A stretch of 5,383 nt of DNA from Actinomycetota bacterium (GTDB lineage Bacteria > Actinomycetota > Acidimicrobiia > Acidimicrobiales > UBA8592): positions 1 to 5,383 of the forward strand of contig PATO01000022.1 of NCBI GenBank assembly GCA_002712415.1. The letters are read 5' to 3'. The position numbers were made by a program, and so were the translations under genes. This document shows positions 1 through 5,383 of this stretch, one piece after another (the stretch's first letter is position 1; every line of letters starts with the position of its first letter). The notes under the pieces were generated by a model. It saw nothing but the letters and a program-made list of their open reading frames with translations. It ran no database searches and was not told the DNA's origin.

Positions 1-1759
1 TTTTTGTTTTCCCTACTTTTTTATCTCGGTGGCTTGGTAGTGGAGCTGGAATTCCTTGTGAAGACCCTGATTTTTTAAGGATTTCAAGAAATCGCCCGGC
101 TACGCTTTTCGGATTTACATTTTGTTCTCCGATAGCTGCATAAAGTGCTTCTGAATCCGAATAATTTAGTGTTTCACAGACTTCTTGCAAGGTTTCGCTC
201 TTCAAGAGTTTGAAGGTAGGTAAACCTTCCTTGCGTAAAGATTCAGCAAGCGCTTCTCGCCCAGCATCGATAGCGTCTTCTCTTCTTTCACGCGTGAACC
301 ACTGACGAATTTTTGAACCCGCTCTGTGCGTTTTTGCAAATCTTAACCAATCTTGCGATGGCCCCGCATCTTGGGCATTACTCGTTAATATTTCTACTGT
401 ATCACCGGACTGCAGAACTGTATCTAAGGGGACAAGGCGTTTGTTTACTCGAGCGCCTCTGCAGGCATGGCCCACCTCTGTGTGTATTGTGTATGCAAAG
501 TCAATAGGAGTTGATTTTGATTCAAGGGTCACGACTTCACCTTTGGGTGTAAACACAAAAACCTCATCTTGGTCTAAGTCCATCTTTAAGTTAGTCATGA
601 ATTCAAGTGGATCCTCGGTTTCCTCTTGCCAGTCAACAATGCGTGAAAACCACATGTATTCTTTTTCATCTACTTGTTCTTTATAACTAAAATGTGCAGC
701 TGCACCATGTTCAGCTCTGTGATGCATATCACGTGTTCTTATTTGAACTTCAAGTGGTTTTCCTTGAGGGCCAATGACTGTGGTGTGGAGGGATTGATAG
801 AGGTTAAATTTGGGCATTGCTATGTAATCCTTAAACCGTCCTTGTACGGGGTGCCAAGTCGCATGGATTGATCCGAGCGCCCCATAACAGTCTTTAACCG
901 ATTCGACTATTACCCTAATGCCCATAAGGTCGTAGATTTCATCAAACTCTCTACCTTTGATTACCATCTTTTCGTAGATGCTCCAGAAATGTTTTGGTCG
1001 GCCATGCACTTCTGCTCCAACCATCAATTCATCAAGCCGAGACTTAACATCAGCTAAAATCTGTGCAAGATAGAGATCCCTTTCGGGAGCCCTATCGGCT
1101 ACCATTTGGTCAATTTGGGCGTACCATTTGGGGTGCAAAGCAGCGAAAGAAAGATCCTCGAGTTCATTTTTAAGCCCTTGCATACCTAATCGATGGGCAA
1201 GAGGGGCATAGATATCTAGCGTCTCGGTTGCTATCCGCTGCTGTTTCCACTTAGGCAATGACGCAATTGTTCGCATGTTATGAAGCCGATCTGCGAGCTT
1301 GATGAGAAGGACTCTGATGTCTTTTGCGACTGCTACTAACATTTTTCTCATTGAAGCAGCTTGTTGAGCTTCTTTAGTTTCGAATTTTATTCGCTCTAGT
1401 TTGGTTACACCATCGACGATAGAAGCTACTTCATGTCCGAATACTTCTTCGATACGTTCAAATGCCTCTTCTGTATCTTCAAGAGTGTCGTGAAGTAAAG
1501 CAGCTATGATCGTTGACTCATCAAGCCCCAGAGATGCAACAATCTCCGCAACTGCAACAGGGTGGGTAATATAAGCGTCCCCGGATTTACGAATTTGGCC
1601 ATCGTGTGCCTCTTGGGCTTCTTGGTATGCTCGTTTGATTTGATCTGTTTCCATAGCAGCATGATGCCTCAAGAACATTTCCAACACCTGATTAAGTTCA
1701 GCAGAGGGTTCCTCTTCAATCCGATTCCACAAGCTAACTTTTTTTGTAATCAAGCTCAT
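1..1759 (-). CDS. rel: Bifunctional (p)ppGpp synthetase/hydrolase of the RelA/SpoT (RSH) family, 3' end missing
   Basis: Makes (p)ppGpp from ATP and GTP/GDP and also hydrolyses it, setting the cytoplasmic level of the stringent-response alarmone. The frame is open from ATG 1759 to the left edge, giving 586 codons; family members are usually 700-800 residues, so the zinc-finger/ACT end lies outside. The HD hydrolase domain (about 30-200) has R57, H66, H90-D91, E94-D95 and D157 (LADRLHN). The synthetase domain (about 240-365) has GRPKHFWSIY, D277 in FDEIYDLMGIR, RFKD at 308-311, YQSLHT at 321-326 and EVQIRT at 337-342. RFKD is the RxKD signature of bifunctional enzymes; synthetase-only RelA has an acidic version. 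A TGS domain (about 398-460) and the start of the helical region follow. A stop at 1775-1777 in the same frame limits the start; the ribosome-binding site is weak. It lies 26 nt after apt, as in Actinomycetota. Oddity: the usual AAHW is AAHF (F357). Confidence 0.96.
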   Translation of the reverse strand, partial: MSLITKKVSLWNRIEEEPSAELNQVLEMFLRHHAAMETDQIKRAYQEAQEAHDGQIRKSGDAYITHPVAVAEIVASLGLDESTIIAALLHDTLEDTEEAFERIEEVFGHEVASIVDGVTKLERIKFETKEAQQAASMRKMLVAVAKDIRVLLIKLADRLHNMRTIASLPKWKQQRIATETLDIYAPLAHRLGMQGLKNELEDLSFAALHPKWYAQIDQMVADRAPERDLYLAQILADVKSRLDELMVGAEVHGRPKHFWSIYEKMVIKGREFDEIYDLMGIRVIVESVKDCYGALGSIHATWHPVQGRFKDYIAMPKFNLYQSLHTTVIGPQGKPLEVQIRTRDMHHRAEHGAAAHFSYKEQVDEKEYMWFSRIVDWQEETEDPLEFMTNLKMDLDQDEVFVFTPKGEVVTLESKSTPIDFAYTIHTEVGHACRGARVNKRLVPLDTVLQSGDTVEILTSNAQDAGPSQDWLRFAKTHRAGSKIRQWFTRERREDAIDAGREALAESLRKEGLPTFKLLKSETLQEVCETLNYSDSEALYAAIGEQNVNPKSVAGRFLEILKKSGSSQGIPAPLPSHRDKKVGKTK

Positions 1760-1780
1760 GCCTATAAGCCTATCTTAGGC
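1760..1780 (-). promoter_or_regulatory. Small hairpin with two alternative partners in the rsh leader
   Basis: Read on the transcribed strand, GCCTA (1780-1776) is followed by TAGGC (1772-1768) and by a second TAGGC (1764-1760) that directly abuts the rsh start codon. GCCTA can pair with either copy: a 5-bp stem with a 3-nt loop, or a 5-bp stem with an 11-nt loop that would tie up the bases next to the ATG. The repeats are seen directly. A regulatory role in starting rsh translation is inference, and stems this short may be chance. There is no U-run, so it is not a terminator. Confidence 0.25.
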
Positions 1781-1785
1781 AAGCA

Positions 1786-2316
1786 CTAGTCGTAAGTCAG
1801 AAGGGCATGATGCGGGTAATTTGCTATCTCTTTCCTTCCATTCAAGAACTCAAGCGACGCTAGGAATATAAATCCGACAACTCTTCCACCGATGCGTTCA
1901 ACAAGTTTTGCAGCAGATTTCGCAGTTCCACCAGTTGCGAGAATATCATCAACAATCAGCACATTAGACCCCTCAGGTACAGCACCACATTGCATCTCGA
2001 GAGAGGATTCACCGTACTCTAAAATATAGTTTTGGGCTACAGTTTCACCCGGCAGTTTGCCTGGCTTTCGAATGGGGATGAAGCCCAAATTCAGGAAGTT
2101 AGCTACTGCTGAACCAAGGATGAACCCGCGAGCTTCAATACCAGCGACATACTCTACCTCTTCAACTTCAAATGAGTGCGCCATCAGCGACACCGCTGTT
2201 GTAAAGGCAGTAGCATTTCCTAATAAAGGAGATACGTCTTTGAAGTTGACTCCTTCACGGGGAAAATCCGGAACATTTTGAATAAATCGTTTCAGATCGG
2301 TTACGGATAGTGGCAT
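1786..2316 (-). CDS. apt: Adenine phosphoribosyltransferase
   Basis: Converts adenine and PRPP to AMP and pyrophosphate in the cytoplasm: one-step purine salvage. The 176-residue length is normal for the type I phosphoribosyltransferase family. Visible marks, in order, are the N-terminal FPREGVNFKDVSPLL (18-32), AGIEARGFILGS (58-69), the flexible-loop segment RKPGKLPGE (83-91) followed by LEYG (99-102), and the PRPP-binding motif VLIVDDILATGGTA (119-132) with its paired aspartates D123-D124. No key residue is missing. The ATG lies 5 nt after the secF stop with only a weak GAG before it, so initiation probably depends on ribosomes finishing secF. Apt between secF and rel is a usual actinobacterial order; both Apt and RSH act on purine nucleotides, but a direct functional link is inference. 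Confidence 0.97.
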   Translation of the reverse strand: MPLSVTDLKRFIQNVPDFPREGVNFKDVSPLLGNATAFTTAVSLMAHSFEVEEVEYVAGIEARGFILGSAVANFLNLGFIPIRKPGKLPGETVAQNYILEYGESSLEMQCGAVPEGSNVLIVDDILATGGTAKSAAKLVERIGGRVVGFIFLASLEFLNGRKEIANYPHHALLTYD

Positions 2317-2321
2317 CTCAA

Positions 2322-3392
2322 TTATTTGCGTTTTTTCCTTGGCCTCGGGGGAATGGCTGGGTTTGATGGCACCTTAACAGCTGCCTGAGAATTTTTTGAT
2401 CTTTTCTTTACTGCCTCACTTAACCGGTAGGACCTATTGCTATCTGAGTCCGCATCACCAAATTTATTCCTCAAGGTCGTCGCTATAGGTGCCGCAACGA
2501 AAAGTGACGAAAAGGTTCCAATTATAAGGCCGATAAGCAATGCCAAGGCGAATTCTCTTAAAGTGACTGCCCCCATGATGCCAGACCCAACAACCAAAAC
2601 CGAAACAACCGGCAGAATAGAAGTGATACTGGTATTTACGGACCGCATAAATACCTGATTGAGCGCCTTTTCCACTACAGACGTGTAAGTTAGTTTTGAG
2701 TTGGAGAGCATGTGCTCGTTGTCTCTAACTTTGTCAAACACTACTAAAGTATCGTAAAGCGAGTAGCCCATGATTGTTAGAAACGCTATTACGGTCGGTG
2801 GGGTTACTTCAAACTGGAAAAGTGCGTACAAGCCAACAGTTATCAAAATATCATGCGCTACTGCGATTAAAGCTCCTACTGCCATTTCCCAGCGCAGCCG
2901 AATCGTTATATAAAGAGCAATCACAATAAAAAAGACAATCAGGGCATTCACAGCTTTATCTGTTATTTCTTCACCCCACGATGGGCCAGCCGTCGAGACA
3001 CTGATAGCCGATTCATCCTGACCGGTTAATTCTGCAAGAGCAGCTGTCACTTGTGCAACTATAGGGTCACCACTTTCGCCCTGTTCGAGCGATGTTTGTG
3101 CAACTTTGGATAATTCGGTTCGAACACGAAGAACACCCCCGCCTGTTTGGATTCGTGCATCGGCGATGCCTAGCGGGCGCAATGCATCTCGGACCTGTTC
3201 TGCTTCAATTCCAGTAGCCTCGACTTCCCATGCTCCGCCCCCTTCAAATTCTAGACCTAAATTTAGTCCTCTGAATCCAAGACTGCTCACTGAAATTATC
3301 AGCACTAGTAGAGAACAAAGTCCAATGGGTTTCCAAAGTTTTGCAAAGGGTACCGATGTTTCATTTCTGTACATTCTCCCAAGCAAACTCAT
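2322..3392 (-). CDS. secF: Protein translocase subunit SecF
   Basis: Inner-membrane partner of SecD; together they use the proton motive force to help SecYEG release and pull through secreted proteins. With the start at 3392 the product is 356 residues. TM1 is at about 22-40, followed by the family motif GLNLGLEFEGG (42-52) and the extracytoplasmic domain (to about 145). TM2-TM6 lie near 147-165, 171-193, 198-219, 253-271 and 278-303. TM4 carries GYSLYDTLVVFDKVRDN with D214, and NQVFMRS holds R250; these match the conserved Asp and Arg of the proton path (D213 and R247 in E. coli SecF). The C-terminal 48 residues form a basic tail ending PPRPRKKRK, probably cytoplasmic. I chose ATG 3392 because it overlaps the secD stop as ATGA and follows GGGGAGGA. 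A longer frame from 3431 is possible but would add 13 residues inside secD. Confidence 0.96.
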   Translation of the reverse strand: MSLLGRMYRNETSVPFAKLWKPIGLCSLLVLIISVSSLGFRGLNLGLEFEGGGAWEVEATGIEAEQVRDALRPLGIADARIQTGGGVLRVRTELSKVAQTSLEQGESGDPIVAQVTAALAELTGQDESAISVSTAGPSWGEEITDKAVNALIVFFIVIALYITIRLRWEMAVGALIAVAHDILITVGLYALFQFEVTPPTVIAFLTIMGYSLYDTLVVFDKVRDNEHMLSNSKLTYTSVVEKALNQVFMRSVNTSITSILPVVSVLVVGSGIMGAVTLREFALALLIGLIIGTFSSLFVAAPIATTLRNKFGDADSDSNRSYRLSEAVKKRSKNSQAAVKVPSNPAIPPRPRKKRK

Positions 3393-4990
3393 GATTCCTC
3401 CCCGTGAGAAATTGGAAGGCCACTTAGCCAAGGTCGATCTTGTATTGCTTTCTGCATTCCCATTAATTTTACAACTGGTCTAAGAAAGAAGTATGTGGCC
3501 ACTAGGTCAAGTATTGATGCAAGTCCAAGCATCAAAGCAAACCCTCTTACAGAGCCGACTGTAAGGAAGTAAAGAATACCGGCGCCTATGAGAGAAGCTA
3601 GATTAGCCCAAAAGATGGTTTTGAAGGCTATTGGGAATGACTGATCCACTGCAGAGCGCAGTGTCCTTCCATTTCGTATATCTTCCTTTAAATGCTCAAA
3701 GTAAACAACGTTTGAATCTAAAGACGTACCTATGGAGACGATCAAACCAACCACTCCAGCCAGAGTTAATGCCAAACTTCGTGTTTCAGAAAGCCACGAG
3801 AGGATTACCCATAACATGGTTCCAGACACCGCTAGAGAAAGCATCGCTGCCAAGCCTAATAGTTTGTAATAGGCGATCATGTAGACAGCCACTAACGCAA
3901 GCCCTACCAGGCCAGCGGTAATTCCCGCATCTAAGGAATCTTGACCTAGTGTTGCAGAAACCAAACGGACCCTGCTTCCACTTGTAGGATCAGTTGGATC
4001 TCCGAATTCCAAAGGTAATGAACCATATTTCAGCACTAAAGCAGTATCTTCAGCTCGATTCTGATCGAAATTACCGCTTATGACGATTTGGTCTCTTTCG
4101 AAGAAAGGGGTATTAACAGTAGGTGCTGATTCGATGACCCCATCAAGGACAATTGCTAGTTGTCCGGTTTGACATTTTGAATTTCGGCTATAACACGCAT
4201 TAGCTGCTGCGTTGAATAAGTCTATGCCGTCTGCTCCGGAGCGGAAGACAGGGAGAACTTGCCATTCAAACCCTCCTGCGAAGCTAGCATCCGCTGTTTC
4301 AAGTGAGGCTCCAGTGAGCATAGTTCTTCCTAAAAGTAGTCGTTGGTAAGGGATTCCTTCAGAGTCAAGCAGAGGAAAAATTACTGGATTCTCTGCTTCG
4401 TCATTATCTGCTTCAGTGTTTTCCATACCTAGCGCATCCTCAGGTTCAAACCCTAGATTTTCGCACCCGATACCATCTGGGGTTGAACCCATTGTTTGAG
4501 ATTCGCTACCTTCTGGGCCCTCTACTGGGAGTTCATCTTGGTCGGTTGGAAGTATTCCGACTGGGCCATCGTTTACCCCGTCAGAGTTCTGATTATTTGC
4601 CTGGTCTAATTTTATTGGTACAGCAGGAAGTATCGCGCAAACAGGTCTGAATCGTAACTCGGCTGTCTGGCCAACAACTTCTAAAGCGCGCCTTTGGTCC
4701 TCTACCCCGGGGAGTTGAACTACAATTCTATTTCCTTGGCGTGTTATGTCTGGTTCTGCAACGCCTAAACCATCGACTCGATTTCGGATTATCTCAACTG
4801 ATTTGTCAAGAGCTTCATCGAGTGCATCGCCCCTAAGTTCTGTATCTTCAACAGGTTCAAGAACAACCTCTGCTCCGCCTTTAAGGTCCAATCCCAGCAG
4901 AACGCTATTACCTGTGCCTTGGGACCATCCAAATAAGCCACCGACAATAATTAGAATTGATAGCAGAGGGAGAAGAACTTGTTTTTTCAT
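3389..4990 (-). CDS. secD: Protein translocase subunit SecD
   Basis: Membrane subunit that works with SecF and YajC to drive late steps of Sec-dependent export with the proton gradient. It has 533 residues. TM1 is at about 4-21, then LLGLDLKGGAEVVLEP (31-46), the start of the P1 domain. RNRVDGLGVAEPDI (69-82) and RIVVQLPGVED (88-98) are family signatures. An acidic, low-complexity stretch (about 128-202) interrupts the extracytoplasmic part, followed by a region containing LAIVLDGVIESAP (278-290) and IVISGNF (302-308). Five more TM segments lie near 353-375, 377-400, 406-430, 453-476 and 483-507. D425 in SLDSNVVYFEHLKED fits the proton-path Asp (D519 in E. coli SecD). Four cysteines (118, 176, 266, 273) all face outside. 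The start is bounded by an in-frame TGA at 4997-4999; a G-run 11 nt upstream is the only good pairing site. The stop overlaps secF by 4 nt. Confidence 0.97.
   Translation of the reverse strand: MKKQVLLPLLSILIIVGGLFGWSQGTGNSVLLGLDLKGGAEVVLEPVEDTELRGDALDEALDKSVEIIRNRVDGLGVAEPDITRQGNRIVVQLPGVEDQRRALEVVGQTAELRFRPVCAILPAVPIKLDQANNQNSDGVNDGPVGILPTDQDELPVEGPEGSESQTMGSTPDGIGCENLGFEPEDALGMENTEADNDEAENPVIFPLLDSEGIPYQRLLLGRTMLTGASLETADASFAGGFEWQVLPVFRSGADGIDLFNAAANACYSRNSKCQTGQLAIVLDGVIESAPTVNTPFFERDQIVISGNFDQNRAEDTALVLKYGSLPLEFGDPTDPTSGSRVRLVSATLGQDSLDAGITAGLVGLALVAVYMIAYYKLLGLAAMLSLAVSGTMLWVILSWLSETRSLALTLAGVVGLIVSIGTSLDSNVVYFEHLKEDIRNGRTLRSAVDQSFPIAFKTIFWANLASLIGAGILYFLTVGSVRGFALMLGLASILDLVATYFFLRPVVKLMGMQKAIQDRPWLSGLPISHGEES
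3396..3403 (-). promoter_or_regulatory. Strong ribosome-binding site for secF
   Basis: The transcribed strand reads GGGGAGGA, followed three bases later by ATG 3392. It lies inside the last codons of secD and is the best Shine-Dalgarno match in the window. It decides the secF start in favour of 3392 over the longer frame starting at 3431. Confidence 0.85.
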
Positions 4991-5018
4991 CTCTTTTCAT
5001 GCCCCCCAAATGAAGAAA

Positions 5019-5288
5019 TTAACTTAGTTCCAAATCGTCATCGTATGTGATCAATCTTGCGACGTTACTTTTAGCTACCTTAATTTCAACGCCATCGGCG
5101 ATCATAATAAATACAGTTGCACCGTCGAGGTCACTTACCGTCCCGTAGATTCCTGACTCCAGTATTACATCATCACCTACGTCAAGAGTTGAGAGCATTT
5201 GTTGTTGTTGCTTTCGCTGTTTTTGCTGTGGTCTCAGGATCATAAAGTACATCAGCAAAAGCAATATAGGTAGGAAAAGTATTCCCAT
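5019..5288 (-). CDS. yajC: Preprotein translocase accessory subunit YajC
   Basis: Small single-pass membrane protein that associates with SecD and SecF at the translocon; it is usually dispensable. The 89-residue product has one hydrophobic helix (about 2-18, FLPILLLLMYFMILRP), then a Gln/Lys-rich hinge RPQQKQRKQQQQ (19-30). The compact C-terminal domain has the family pattern LDVGDDVILESGIYGTVSDL (36-55) and IKVAKSNVARL (70-80), and an acidic end. I prefer ATG 5288 because AGGAG lies 10 nt upstream and the protein then begins at the membrane helix, as is usual. A TTG at 5324 would add 12 basic residues but has no clear ribosome-binding site. It is 28 nt before secD in the same direction. Confidence 0.94.
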   Translation of the reverse strand: MGILFLPILLLLMYFMILRPQQKQRKQQQQMLSTLDVGDDVILESGIYGTVSDLDGATVFIMIADGVEIKVAKSNVARLITYDDDLELS

Positions 5289-5298
5289 AGATTTCAGT

Positions 5299-5303
5299 CT
5301 CCT
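5299..5303 (-). promoter_or_regulatory. Ribosome-binding site for yajC
   Basis: The transcribed strand reads AGGAG, 10 nt before ATG 5288. It favours that start over TTG 5324. Its first two bases are also the last two bases of a TAG that ends the ORF tail entering from the right, which would couple the two genes if that ORF is real. Confidence 0.6.
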
Positions 5304-5383
5304 AATCTTGTGGTTCAGTTCCAAATGCTACCGGATCATTGCAAGGTTCCGATGTGTTTGAGAATAATTTGGCGGATTGAAAA
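5302..5383 (-). CDS. C-terminal tail of an unidentified upstream ORF (partial)
   Basis: One minus-strand frame is open from the right edge to TAG at 5302-5304 and encodes 26 residues, ending FGTEPQD. I do not recognise it: the piece is short, without a motif, and looks like a poorly conserved tail. Support comes only from position. The stop overlaps the yajC ribosome-binding site, a common arrangement in operons, and in many Actinomycetota ruvB precedes yajC, so a RuvB tail is a guess. The two other minus-strand frames stop a little earlier (at about 5337 and 5330), so the choice of frame is uncertain. No clear promoter is visible between here and yajC. Confidence 0.35.
   Translation of the reverse strand, partial: FQSAKLFSNTSEPCNDPVAFGTEPQD

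Noticed and set aside
313..871. Three overlapping plus-strand open frames of 64-81 codons
   Set aside because: All lie opposite the synthetase and TGS domains of RSH, which match the family throughout; the plus-strand products show no recognisable domain.
1760..1785. Transcription terminator between apt and rsh
   Set aside because: The inverted repeat is only 5 bp and is not followed by a run of U in the transcript.
3106..3483. A 125-codon open frame on the plus strand
   Set aside because: It lies opposite secF and the secD end, has a Ser/Pro/Arg-rich composition without motifs, and is a shadow of strongly supported genes on the other strand.
3631..3921. A 96-codon plus-strand frame opposite the secD membrane region
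   Set aside because: Shadow of the secD transmembrane segments, with no ribosome-binding site or family resemblance.
5175..5234. Gln-codon repeat (several CAA/CAG in a row) as a possible simple-sequence repeat
   Set aside because: It encodes the Gln/Lys-rich hinge after the membrane helix, which is normal in YajC; it is too short and mixed to be a tandem repeat.
5289..5324. Extended yajC starting at TTG 5324
   Set aside because: It adds a basic stretch before the membrane helix, which is unusual for YajC, and lacks a clear ribosome-binding site, while ATG 5288 has AGGAG upstream.

Overview
The window carries one densely packed set of genes, all on the minus strand, so transcription runs from right to left. 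In that order they are: the tail of an unidentified upstream ORF, yajC, secD, secF, apt and the first 586 codons of a long RelA/SpoT-type (RSH) gene that leaves through the left edge. Junctions are short: about 13 nt before yajC, 28 nt between yajC and secD, a 4-nt ATGA overlap between secD and secF, 5 nt between secF and apt, and 26 nt between apt and rsh. I see no convincing internal promoter or terminator, so an operon is the simplest reading. Any main promoter would lie beyond the right edge.

The gene order (ruvB-)yajC-secD-secF-apt-rel is well known from Actinomycetota. Details of the proteins agree: SecF has a GYSLYDT..VFDKVRDN motif, SecD has a long acidic insert in its extracytoplasmic part, and SecF ends in a basic Lys/Arg/Pro tail. 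The DNA is clearly not the GC-rich type of Streptomyces or Mycobacterium; codons often end in A or T. A moderate- or low-GC, probably uncultured actinobacterial lineage (for example marine Acidimicrobiia-like) would fit, but this is inference and the lineage cannot be fixed from the window alone.

Functionally there are two modules. YajC, SecD and SecF form the accessory membrane complex that helps the SecYEG translocon, using the proton gradient to pull secreted proteins out. Apt salvages adenine to AMP, and RSH makes and degrades (p)ppGpp, so the second module concerns purine nucleotides and the stringent response. The RSH part that is visible has intact hydrolase and synthetase motifs, including the RxKD signature of bifunctional enzymes.

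This is a conserved housekeeping locus. I found no sign of a mobile element, CRISPR array, defence system, RNA gene or undescribed system. The points worth a second look are small: start-codon choices for secF and yajC, the odd initiation region of secD, the cysteine-containing acidic insert of SecD, a possible switchable hairpin just before rsh, and the unidentified ORF tail at the right edge.
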